From NCBI RefSeq assembly GCF_023716925.1, contig NZ_JAMQQG010000012.1, positions 1 through 45,648 on the forward strand: a DNA stretch of 45,648 nt, given 5' to 3'. This document shows, piece by piece, positions 8,555 through 16,212 of the stretch (position 1 is its first letter; every line of letters begins with the position of its first letter). The position numbers and the translations under genes are program-made. This DNA comes from Frankia sp. R82. GTDB taxonomy: Bacteria; Actinomycetota; Actinomycetes; Frankiales; Frankiaceae. The notes under the pieces are model-generated. The model saw only the letters and a list, made by a program, of their open reading frames with translations. It had not been told where the DNA came from and ran no database searches.

Positions 8555-9117
8555 CAGACACCGACCGGCTGCGGGGCCGGGGCCGCGCTGCCGAGCGTCG
8601 CCTCCCCCTTCTGCCAGTTGCAGGGGCACAGCTCGTCGGTCTGCAGGGCGTCGAGCACCCGCAGCACCTCGGCCGGATTCCGTCCGACGCTGCCCGCGGT
8701 GACCATGACGAACTGGATGACGTTGTCGGGGTCGACGACGAAGGTCGCCCGCTGCGCCACACCGTCGTCACCGAGCACGCCCGCGCCGGCGGTGAGCTCC
8801 TTCTTCAGGTCGGCGAGCAGCGGGAACGGCAGGTTGGTGAGATCGGGGTGGTTCTGCTTCCAGGCCAGGTGGACGTACTCGCTGTCGGTGGAGACGCCGA
8901 GGATCTGCGCGTCCCGGTCGGCGAACTCGTCGTTGATGCGGCCGAACGCGGCGATCTCGGTCGGGCAGACGAAGGTGAAGTCTTTCGGGTAGAAGAACAC
9001 GACGCGCCACTTGCCGGCGCGGCTGGTGGACGACTCCTGGACGAAGGCGGTGTCCGGGTCGCTGCTCACGACGCCGATCAGGTCATAGCTGGGGAAGGTG
9101 TCGCCGACGGTCAGCAC
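8554..9117 (-). CDS. ahpC: Peroxiredoxin AhpC
   Basis: Cytoplasmic peroxiredoxin that reduces hydrogen peroxide, organic hydroperoxides and peroxynitrite. 187 residues. FTFVCPTEI carries the peroxidatic Cys51; the C-terminus LCPCNW carries Cys164 and Cys166, the two-cysteine arrangement of mycobacterial AhpC, where three cysteines take part. The start GTG 9117 is preceded by AAAGGAGC at good spacing; the longer frame to 9240 has no peroxiredoxin similarity. First gene of ahpC-ahpD, divergent from oxyR with 170 bases between, a standard OxyR-controlled arrangement. Nothing unusual. Confidence 0.96.
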   Translation of the reverse strand: MLTVGDTFPSYDLIGVVSSDPDTAFVQESSTSRAGKWRVVFFYPKDFTFVCPTEIAAFGRINDEFADRDAQILGVSTDSEYVHLAWKQNHPDLTNLPFPLLADLKKELTAGAGVLGDDGVAQRATFVVDPDNVIQFVMVTAGSVGRNPAEVLRVLDALQTDELCPCNWQKGEATLGSAAPAPQPVGV

Positions 9118-9274
9118 GTCCGCGTGCTCCTTTCGAGGTGGGGCCTGCCGGGCGCGGGTGGCGCCGGGCGGGGCGCGAGCCGCTGTGGGGCAGGGCCCCG
9201 GGGAGAGATCCGGTACGTGGCCCACTCTCGTCAGCAACAACTGAGAAGTAAAATCGAAAAGTTCCGCAGTTTTG

Positions 9275-9289
9275 ATAGCCTCATTCTAT
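9275..9289. promoter_or_regulatory. Candidate OxyR operator half (ATAG-N7-CTAT)
   Basis: ATAG at 9275-9278 and CTAT at 9286-9289 are separated by exactly seven bases, the classical OxyR element; the AT of the oxyR start codon lies inside the second tetramer. The neighbouring tetramers at the same pitch (9264-9267 and 9297-9300) do not match, so only one of the two palindromic halves is good. LysR regulators usually bind between divergent genes, as here. Confidence 0.55.
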
Positions 9290-10259
9290 GGCTAGCCCGC
9301 AGCCCACGGTGACCCAGCTTCGTGCGCTGGTGGCCGTCGCCGACCACCGTCACTTCGGTCGGGCCGCGGCCTCGCTGCACGTGAGCCAGCCCACCCTGTC
9401 CAGTGCGGTCGCCGCCCTCGAACGCACCCTCGCGGTGAGCCTGGTCGAACGCACCACGCGCAGCGTGCTGCTCACCGGTGTCGGCGAGGAGATCGTCCGC
9501 CGCGCCCGGGTCGTGCTCGGCGCCGTGGACGACCTGACCGAGGTGGCGCTGCGAGCCCGGGAGCCGTTCGCCGGAGATCTGAGCCTGGGCGTCATCCCGA
9601 CCATCGCCCCCTACCTGCTGCCCCGCCTGCTGCCCGCGCTGCGCGGCGACGGCGGTGCGGATGCTGGTGGCCGGACCCCACCGCTGCGGCTGCGGGAGGC
9701 GCAGACCGAGACCCTGCTGGCCGAGCTGCGCGGCGGCGCGCTCGACCTCGCGCTGCTCGCGCTGCCCAACGACGAACCCGGCATCGGCGAGATCCCGCTC
9801 TATGACGAGGAGTTCGTCCTGGTCACCGCCGCTGCCCATCCACTGGCCGGGGGAAGTTCGCTGCCGGTCGCGGCGCTCGGCAGCCAGGAGCTGCTCCTGC
9901 TCGAGGACGGTCACTGCTTCCGCGCCCAGGCGCTGGATGTCTGCCACGAGGCCGGTGCCCGGGAACGCACGGCGCTGCGTGCGGCGAGCCTGTCCACCAT
10001 CGTCCAGATGGTCGCGGGTGGCCTCGGCCTCACGTTGCTGCCCGCCGCGGCGGTTCCGGTCGAGGTCGGTGAGGGTCGGGGCCTGGCCGTCGCCACGTTC
10101 CGTCGTCCCGCCCCGCACCGCCGGGTCGGTCTCGCCTACCGCACCACCTCGGCCCGTCTGCCCGACTGGGAGCTGCTCGCCGCCCGGATCCGCGCCGCCC
10201 TCCCCGCCACCGGACTTGACCTGACCCCGCTCGATGGGGAACGCCTGGCAGAAGTGTGA
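9288..10259 (+). CDS. oxyR: Hydrogen-peroxide-sensing regulator OxyR
   Basis: LysR-type activator of peroxide defence genes. 323 residues: winged helix at 7-65 (FGRAAASLHVSQPTLSSAVAAL) and periplasmic-binding-like sensor domain at 95-300. GHCFRAQALDVC places Cys210 and Cys219 nine residues apart, as in Escherichia coli OxyR (Cys199/Cys208), so it is a thiol-disulfide OxyR and not another LysR. The start ATG 9288 has no ribosome-binding site and overlaps the operator candidate, which suggests a leaderless transcript and tight autoregulation; GTG 9309 is a less likely alternative. Divergent from ahpC-ahpD, its presumed targets. Confidence 0.95.
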   Translation: MASPQPTVTQLRALVAVADHRHFGRAAASLHVSQPTLSSAVAALERTLAVSLVERTTRSVLLTGVGEEIVRRARVVLGAVDDLTEVALRAREPFAGDLSLGVIPTIAPYLLPRLLPALRGDGGADAGGRTPPLRLREAQTETLLAELRGGALDLALLALPNDEPGIGEIPLYDEEFVLVTAAAHPLAGGSSLPVAALGSQELLLLEDGHCFRAQALDVCHEAGARERTALRAASLSTIVQMVAGGLGLTLLPAAAVPVEVGEGRGLAVATFRRPAPHRRVGLAYRTTSARLPDWELLAARIRAALPATGLDLTPLDGERLAEV

Positions 10260-10309
10260 GCGTCAGCGACCCGCCGCCGATCGACGTCTTCGTTGCTCCG
10301 AGACACCCG

Positions 10310-11014
10310 TCAGGACTTCGGACCCAGGGTGACCGTGATAGTGCCCACCCTGCCCTTGACCTGAACGGTCACCTGGTCGCCAATGCGGTACTGGTGTATT
10401 GCCGCAAGCAGAGCCGGCGTGTTGGTGATCGTGTGCCCTTCGATCGCAGTGATGACGTCACCAACCTTCAGCCCCGCCTTCTCCGCGCCGCCACCGCTGG
10501 CGACCGTTACAATCTCTGCTCCATTTTCCCGTGTGGTGGCACTGGAGTCAGTCGCAGTTTTTGCGCCCAGGCCGAGATAGCCGTGTGGGACCGAGCCATG
10601 TTCAATCAGATCCTCGGCGACCGAGCGCGCCTGCACCGCGGGGATCGCGAATCCAGATGGCCCGACGGAGTTGGCGGGCGGGCCAGTCGTCGATGTGTTG
10701 GCGTCGGCGCCGTTGGCGGGGCTGACATATGTGTTGATCCCGATGACCTGGCCGGCATGGTTGACCAGCGGGCCGCCGGAATCCCCCGCAGCGGTCACCA
10801 CGTCCGACGCGATGGCGTCCAGAACGGGAAGCTCGCCGCCTGGCAGTTGATCGAGGGAGACGGGATGGCGAACCTGGGTCACCTGACCGGAGGCGAGGGT
10901 GCCTGCCAGTCCGAGTGGGCTGGCGACGGCGGCTACCTCGTCCCCACCATTCCACCAGCAGGTCACGATCACCTGGTGTGCCCGGGACGTCAGCCTCCGC
11001 CACTCGTTCGGCAT
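10310..11014 (-). pseudogene. HtrA/DegP-type serine protease, C-terminal half only
   Basis: 234 codons encoding the second half of a trypsin-fold protease plus one PDZ domain. GDEVAAVASPLGLAG matches the family's second beta-barrel, AGDSGGPLVN holds the catalytic Ser79, and residues about 140-230 form a PDZ domain (GAEKAGLKVGDVITAIEGHTI). The first barrel with the catalytic His and Asp, and any signal peptide or membrane anchor, is absent. The first 23 residues are unlike the family, and an in-frame TGA lies eight codons upstream of ATG 11014. I found no His/Asp segment in the other two minus frames up to the MarR gene. Intact members degrade misfolded exported proteins; this copy cannot, unless it acts only as a PDZ module. 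Probably a 5' deletion remnant. Confidence 0.72.
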
Positions 11015-11293
11015 CAGCCCCGGCTGACCGGACTGTCACAAATGCTTTCAGCATTTCCCCCGCGTGCGCGTTCAACGTGTCTGCGTCAGCGCAGGAGCAG
11101 CCTATGGCCATCACGGCATCGCGGTCTGTTGTACGGGATGTTGACGAGCGCTGCGGCGGGTGGTGGTGCCTGGCAGCGGACCGAGGTATCCGATCTCTGG
11201 GCTGGGGAGAGGGGGCCGCGTGGCAAGTCCAGGGCGCCCGGCCTGCGGAGGGGACGAGCCTCCGGGACATCTGCTGAGATTCGAGCGTAAGCC

Positions 11294-11740
11294 TTACGTG
11301 GTCAGGGCACCGAAGACATCGGGGACGTTGTCGTCCAGGACGAGGAGGGTGGCGATGCGGGTCAGGTGGTCGCGGTCCCTGGCGGGGATGTGGGTGGCCA
11401 GGTCGGTCAGGCGTTCGCTGACCTCGTCGTAGAAGGCGTCGGTGCGTTCCTTGCCGGTGGGGGTGAGGCTGACGGTGATGGCGCGGCGGTCGGTCGCCGA
11501 CATCGCGCGGGTCAGGTAGCCGCGGCGTTCGACCCGTTGGGCCAGGCCGGTGACGCTGGACTTGTCCAGGCGCAGCATCGCGCTGATCTCGCCCATGCCG
11601 CGCGGCTGGTCCTTGAGCACGCACATCAGCTGCGCCTGCGCCACCGACAGGCCGTGGTGCGCGCAGACGTCGGCGTAGAGCGAGTTGACCAGGTAGGACA
11701 GGCGGACCAGGGCCACCGGTGTCGTGAACATCGTGCCCAC
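11294..11740 (-). CDS. MarR-family transcription regulator
   Basis: 148-residue MarR-type winged helix dimer: VALVRLSYLVNSLYADVCAHHGLS (dimer helix), AQAQLMCVLKDQPRGMGEIS, recognition helix LDKSSVTGLAQRVERRGYLTR, wing SATDRRAITVSLTPTG, and the C-terminal dimer helices. The DKSSV / RRGYLTR / DRRA pattern is canonical. GTG 11740 follows GGAGA at six bases; ATG 11731 is an alternative. No Cys-based sensor is evident. There is no divergent transporter, so the target is not suggested by context. Confidence 0.9.
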   Translation of the reverse strand: MGTMFTTPVALVRLSYLVNSLYADVCAHHGLSVAQAQLMCVLKDQPRGMGEISAMLRLDKSSVTGLAQRVERRGYLTRAMSATDRRAITVSLTPTGKERTDAFYDEVSERLTDLATHIPARDRDHLTRIATLLVLDDNVPDVFGALTT

Positions 11741-11893
11741 CCGGGATCTCCGCCTCTCCGCCTCTCCGTTCGCTGACGACTCAGGCTACCGATCGAACAC
11801 GCGCACAGCGCGGCACAGTCCGATGTGGACGCCCGGGAGCCCAACGGCCGGCAGCCCGAACCCGGATGGACGCGCCGGCAGCCGGTGCGCGGT

Positions 11894-12367
11894 TCAGACG
11901 AGGCCGGTCACGATCGTGACGGTGCCGACGGTCAAAGCAGGTATGGGTTCGGGCCAGCGGGCGGACAGCAGCAGCCGCTGCAACTGGTACTGGATGATGC
12001 CGGCGGCCAGTCGTGCGTCGTCCAGGAACTCGGCGAGGTTACTGACATGTGCGAAGACCTGCCCGGTGGGCGACCATCGAAAGGTGATGACCAGAAGGTC
12101 TCCCGTGGCGCCGACATCGAGGAGGGCGACGCTGCCCCAAGGGCCCGCGGGAGGAGATGGCGGGGTGCTTCCGTCCATCGGCGCGTAAGCCCGCCGCCGG
12201 GTTACCTGATCAGAATCCGACGGACCTTCAGCGATCGGCTCCCGGCCCTGCACCTGATCTCCGTCAGCCGCGATCAAAGCCCGCAGATCGCGGGTGATCT
12301 CCGCCGCGACCTCCGCCATCAACGCTGCCTTCATCATCGGCCCTTCGTGTTTCGCGGCTACCGTCAC
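11894..12367 (-). CDS. Hypothetical protein coupled to a lipoprotein
   Basis: 157 residues, no family recognised. The N-terminus (AALMAEVAAEITRDLRALIAAD) is helical, a Pro/Ser-rich linker with PPSPPAGP follows at about 68-75, and the C-terminal half alternates hydrophobic residues (VALLDVGATGDLLVITFRW, LAAGIIQYQLQRLLLS, TVGTVTIVTGLV), suggesting a small alpha/beta fold. No signal peptide. GTG 12367 overlaps the stop of the preceding lipoprotein gene by four bases (GTGA), so the two are translated together and probably act together. No further function can be inferred. Confidence 0.65.
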   Translation of the reverse strand: MTVAAKHEGPMMKAALMAEVAAEITRDLRALIAADGDQVQGREPIAEGPSDSDQVTRRRAYAPMDGSTPPSPPAGPWGSVALLDVGATGDLLVITFRWSPTGQVFAHVSNLAEFLDDARLAAGIIQYQLQRLLLSARWPEPIPALTVGTVTIVTGLV

Positions 12368-13011
12368 AACGTATCGTTGACCCAGTCAGGGCATCGGTTC
12401 TCCGTAACGTAGGAGGAGTTCCGACAGTACGCGGTCACGACGCCCATCTCGTTCCTGTCCGGCGAGCCGGAGCCCGGGCCCCGTTCCTCGTAGACCTCGA
12501 CGTACTCGACCGGCCTTCCCCGCGCCCGAAACTGCTCGCCGTACAGGTAGCGGCCGTTCGGCTGTCGTATTCCGTGACTGCTGTTGAGAACGGTTGCCTC
12601 GATGGCGCCAAGATCGAGATTGTGATCCACATAGGCATGCAGATATCCGAAGCCGCTCGATCCGGCCCGCCCCTGGCGAACCCAGACACTGTGGCCCCTG
12701 CCGCCGTTGTCCTTCTGTATCGTCATGCAGGACCAGGGACTCTGAGCCCCTCGGTAGTAGGTGTTGAATGGGCAGCTGACGTTGCTGGCCGACGCAAGGG
12801 CGACCGGTGCGACCCCGAGCGCAGGAAGCGACGACGCAGTGGCACCGGAATACGGCACCCACAGTCCCACCGGCCCGGCGGACGCCGCTGCGCTCCCTCC
12901 GCTCCCGGTCACGCTCGAGCAACCGGCCATCACCAATAATGCCAGCGATGCTACCAGCAGGGCGCGGATCCGTCGTGCTCGTCCCTGCGTGGAGAGGATG
13001 ACCTGGTCCAC
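12364..13011 (-). CDS. Hypothetical exported lipoprotein
   Basis: 215 residues. A basic N-terminus (RARRIR) and hydrophobic core end in a lipobox, LLVMAGC, with lipid-attached Cys31, so the mature protein should sit on the outer face of the membrane. The mature part has four more cysteines (SCPFNTYY, WSCMTIQ, YCRNSS, RCPDW), probably two disulfides, and aromatic-rich segments (GFGYLHAYVDHNLDLGA, GRYLYGEQFRARG). I do not recognise the family. GTG 13011 is preceded by AAAGGAG at seven bases. It is the first gene of a coupled pair with the hypothetical gene ending at 11894. Confidence 0.75.
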   Translation of the reverse strand: MDQVILSTQGRARRIRALLVASLALLVMAGCSSVTGSGGSAAASAGPVGLWVPYSGATASSLPALGVAPVALASASNVSCPFNTYYRGAQSPWSCMTIQKDNGGRGHSVWVRQGRAGSSGFGYLHAYVDHNLDLGAIEATVLNSSHGIRQPNGRYLYGEQFRARGRPVEYVEVYEERGPGSGSPDRNEMGVVTAYCRNSSYVTENRCPDWVNDTL

Positions 13012-13499
13012 GCGATCGCTCCTTTGTCGGGCACCATAGGGCCGCCCCATGGCCAGAATGTGGTGTCACCGTATTGGCCCATAGATGTCCGGTGCACCAC
13101 CTTTTCCGGCGGTGGATCGCCGCCAAGCCCCCCGAAAATCCCAGGAGCTGGTCCTGGTTAGCTCACTGTTCATCTGCGTGACAGTTGTCGTGCTTCCGAC
13201 AGGTCCGCATTCGAGGGTGCGTGGGCCTGTGCCGCGTCACAGCCGTCTGGAAGCGCGCCACCGCCCGCACCCGGCGCGGCAAAGATCGCACAGGCCCGCT
13301 CGACACCCGGTGGTGGGTCCTCACCACAGCGCCCTGATCTGGGGAGAGACCGCTCGAGAACTCTCCGAGTGCCGCGGGGGCAACAATCTCATCGCACGCC
13401 TGGAAGGGACGCGAAGGACCCTCTCGCCCCCGTGACCCGCCGGGTCATTTGTTCCACGCGGCCGAGAACGTCGGTCGACGTGCCCGCGGACCTGGAAGG
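13012..13499. other. Intergenic region, no gene seen
   Basis: About 490 bases between the lipoprotein gene and the Wadjet-like remnant. It must contain the lipoprotein promoter. A plus-strand frame around 13230-13330 reads as an Arg/Thr-rich peptide with a Trp pair that resembles a transposase scrap, but too weakly to call. Confidence 0.4.
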
Positions 13500-14253
13500 T
13501 CAGTGGGGATCGCGGCTGGCGACGCTCGGCGCGTCACCGGGGTCGGCCGGTGGAGTGGGGCCGAGCCGGTCCGCGGCGGCGCTCACGACCGCCGGGTTCT
13601 CGCAGACGAACACGGCCGCGCCAGCCAGCGCGGTCAGGGTCGGTGGGTCGTCCACCAGTTGGCGCAGTGACAGGTGCCCGGGCTCACCCGCCCCCCGCCA
13701 CAGGTCCAGGACGCGGCCGGTCACGCTGTGCCGGTCGCCGGGCAGTCCGAGTGTCAGCACGGGCAGCGCCAGCTCGCTGACGAGGACGCCGACCGCGGCC
13801 CATGCCTCGCGCCGCCACTCGGCGGACCGCGCGGTCCGTCCCACCAGCTCGTCCGGACCAGCGTCGCCATCGGCGCTGATCGACCGGCCTGGCAGTGTCA
13901 CGTCGTCGAGGTCGGTCAGGCGGAGCTGTTCGGTGCCGACGGCGCGCCGCGTCGACGAACGCGACCGAGGCGGCCTGTCGGGTCGCCTCGGCGCCGGCTA
14001 CGGCCTCGGCCGCCCCATCGAGGACCGACCGGGCCTCGTCGGGCTCCCGCCGTCGGTCGGCCGACCGTTCCTGGGCTTGACGGTCGGCCGCGATCAGTCC
14101 GGCGACCAGCTTGACCGCGTCCTCGCGGCGTCGGGTGACGTCCTCGGCCGCGCGCCGGGCGGCCAAGGTCAGTGGTCGACGTGTGTCGGCCAGTATCCTG
14201 GCGTGCTGGTCGACCGGCGACCCCTCGACCGTCTCGATCGGGGATCCCGCCGG
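13500..14253 (-). pseudogene. Wadjet JetD-like (TIGR02679) remnant fused to a coiled-coil fragment
   Basis: Minus strand, two frames. From 13500 to about 13960 one frame encodes a segment typical of the middle of TIGR02679 proteins, the JetD nuclease of type II Wadjet plasmid-defence systems: WRREAWAAVGVLVSELAL, VLTLGLPG, GEPGHLSLRQL and the signature VFVCENPAVVSAAADRLG. It stops where the C-terminal TOPRIM-like part should begin. Upstream (about 13960-14253) the neighbouring frame encodes an Ala/Arg/Glu-rich coiled coil (RRAAEDVTRRREDAVKLVAG, AEAVAGAEATRQAASVAF) like part of a JetC/SMC-type protein; a one-base shift near 13950 joins the frames. The adjacent jetA and jetB are absent. I read this as a deletion scar of a Wadjet-like operon. 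JetD part fairly convincing, JetC part tentative. Confidence 0.52.
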
Positions 14254-14256
14254 TCA

Positions 14257-14664
14257 CGCACCGCCGTCGAGGCCGTCGGGCCTGTTCAAAGATCGGTTCT
14301 TCCGGCCCGACAGGCCGAGCCTGGCTGCAGCAGGAAGGGCACCTGATCTCGGCGCAAGCCGTGGGCGCCAACCAGCTGGGGGGGCGAATCCTGTTCGGCA
14401 CGGCTCACCCGTGCGCCAGTGTGGCAGCGCCGTGCCATGCAACCTGCGCAGTGGCGCCCTGCTACCAGTCGGCGCCAAGAGCATCGCCGCCGTCGCTTGA
14501 CGATCCATGGAGATTTTCGTATTAGTGCCCGGACCGGACACCCGCAGGAAACCGCGACACGGGTACCCGCCGGGTCACTCCGGCACCTCTCCGCTTGAAC
14601 AAGTCTCGGCCACGACGCGAGAGTGAAATCTGCTGGCGTGGTTTGCGAGTTAGAGTATCCGGAC
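14257..14664. other. Intergenic region upstream of the SGNH hydrolase
   Basis: About 400 bases with no recognisable gene. AT-richer patches near 14510 and 14620-14660 (TTAGAGTATCC just before the ATG) probably hold the promoter of the downstream hydrolase, but no box pair is clear. Confidence 0.4.
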
Positions 14665-15495
14665 ATGACTGAGAACCGACGTATCGCCGCGCTTGGCAGC
14701 TCATTCGCGGCAGGTCCAGGCATCGAGCCGGTCGACGACCCGGTGGCGATGCGCTCGGCGCGGAACTACCCACATCTATTCGCGCAGGCGCTCGGCGCCG
14801 ACCTGGTTGACCTCACGGTGTCCGGAGCGTCCACCGCAACAATCCTCGACACCCCGCAGCTCATGATGAACGGAACCCAGTATCCGCCCCAGATCGAGGG
14901 GCTGCCCGCGGACGCTGACACCGTCACTGTCACCGCGGGAGGGAACGATCTGCACCTCGCGGTTTCCATGCTTTACGCGGCATGGGCCCGGCACGACCCG
15001 GCGGGGGTAGTCACCCAGATGCTCAAGCCGAACTTCACCAAAGGCATCCCGGAGCCGACCGCGAGCGACGTCGACGTCGTCGCCGCCGGACTCGCTCGCA
15101 TCGTAGCGGAGACACGAACCCGCGCGACCGGCGCCCGCATCATTCTGGTCGACTATCTGACCATGGTGACGGAAGACACCACGCCGGGCGATGGGATACC
15201 GTTCTCGTCGGAGGAAATCTCCGCATTTCTGGAGATCCAGTCGGCCCTGGCGCGCGCCTACCAGATCGCCGCGGAACGTTCGGGAGCCGAGCTGCTGGCG
15301 ATGTCCGCGGTGAGCAGGCGCCACGGACTGGGCTCAGCCGACCCCTGGGTCTTCGACTTCCAGCCGACCATCGAAAAGACGGCCTGCTCCTTCCACCCGA
15401 ACGAAACGGGTATGTACGCCGTCGCCGGCCAGTTGCTGCAAATCCTGCACGAACCGGCTGACGCCGTCGACCCGTGCGGGAAAATCGGGAATTGA
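14665..15495 (+). CDS. SGNH/GDSL-family hydrolase
   Basis: 276-residue single-domain esterase/lipase of the SGNH family, as in the Streptomyces scabies esterase group, which cleaves ester bonds. Block I is ALGSSFAAG (nucleophile Ser13, with the usual Asp of GDS replaced by Ser12), the oxyanion Gly is in TVSGAS (Gly54), block III is AGGND (Asn94), and block V is SFHPNETG (His244). There is no signal peptide, so it is cytoplasmic unless exported otherwise. ATG 14665 puts block I at the very N-terminus as expected. A strong hairpin follows the stop. The substrate cannot be predicted. Confidence 0.86.
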   Translation: MTENRRIAALGSSFAAGPGIEPVDDPVAMRSARNYPHLFAQALGADLVDLTVSGASTATILDTPQLMMNGTQYPPQIEGLPADADTVTVTAGGNDLHLAVSMLYAAWARHDPAGVVTQMLKPNFTKGIPEPTASDVDVVAAGLARIVAETRTRATGARIILVDYLTMVTEDTTPGDGIPFSSEEISAFLEIQSALARAYQIAAERSGAELLAMSAVSRRHGLGSADPWVFDFQPTIEKTACSFHPNETGMYAVAGQLLQILHEPADAVDPCGKIGN

Positions 15496-15497
15496 CC

Positions 15498-15540
15498 CCG
15501 GCGAGCACCCCCGCACCGGGGGTGTGGCCGTGTTCGCCGG
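15498..15540 (+). terminator. Nested hairpin after the SGNH hydrolase
   Basis: Inner stem CACCCCC (15506-15512) pairs with GGGGGTG (15518-15524) around a five-base loop; an outer stem CCGGCGA (15498-15504) pairs with TCGCCGG (15534-15540). It starts three bases after the stop codon. No U tract, as is common in high-GC actinobacteria. Confidence 0.65.
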
Positions 15541-16212
15541 CTCGGCACCCACTGGCCGCCCGCCAGCCCTAAACGGGTAAGACCACTAAAGTGCCGGGCC
15601 GCACAGCCGGACCGCCTGGCAGCCGAAGGGAGTGTGCGGTGCGCTGCGGCTCCACAGTCACGAACCCCGTTTCCGGGATTCCGATGGTTGTCCCCGTCGG
15701 CCGCCATCACACAAGGACGTCCTGACCTGGCATTTCAGTGGATCAGACGGTGGGGGACCTGGATTGTCCGCCTGGTGAAGCCATGTGTCTCCTCCCTGCC
15801 CGCCGGCCGCCACGCCATGAGCTAGATCACCAATAGAAGTCGATTCATCAACATGTGTCGGCAAGTATGCGGAGGGGATGCCCGCTACGCAACTCGTTGG
15901 TGGCCTCGCCCGCGGTACGCCTCTTTTCGGGCCGCCTGACCGCCGGCTTGGGTTGACAGGGTGGCCGAACTGGTGCAAAACTCCCAAACCATTCCCGGGT
16001 GAGCCACTGACCGCATCCTCAGGCTGTTCTCCGCCACCAGCCTCGGCGCGTCCGAAGCGGCCACCCTCCCTGTGCGCCGTCCGCTCGCAGCGATCAGCCA
16101 CCCGAGTGGGTGCCTTTTCGCGCGGTACCAGGCGGCGAGAACCCATTGTCGGTTTTCACGCGCCCAGAAATTTCCGGGTGGCGGAGCGCCGACGGCCAGG
16201 AGGACTGTGTCC
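15541..16212. other. Intergenic region upstream of the carboxylesterase
   Basis: About 670 bases with no gene I can support. A short plus-strand frame near 15727 (LTWHFSGSDGG) and an AT-richer patch at 15820-15860 are the only distinct spots. The ribosome-binding site of the esterase (AGGAGG) lies at its right end. Confidence 0.4.

Noticed and set aside
13369-14346. Plus-strand open frame of about 325 codons over the Wadjet-like remnant
   Set aside because: The minus strand has a recognisable family signature there; the plus frame is Arg/Ser/Pro-rich with no domain.
15700-16212. Possible transposase or IS remnant upstream of the carboxylesterase
   Set aside because: Only a short peptide looked familiar; no catalytic motif, inverted repeats or target duplication could be found.
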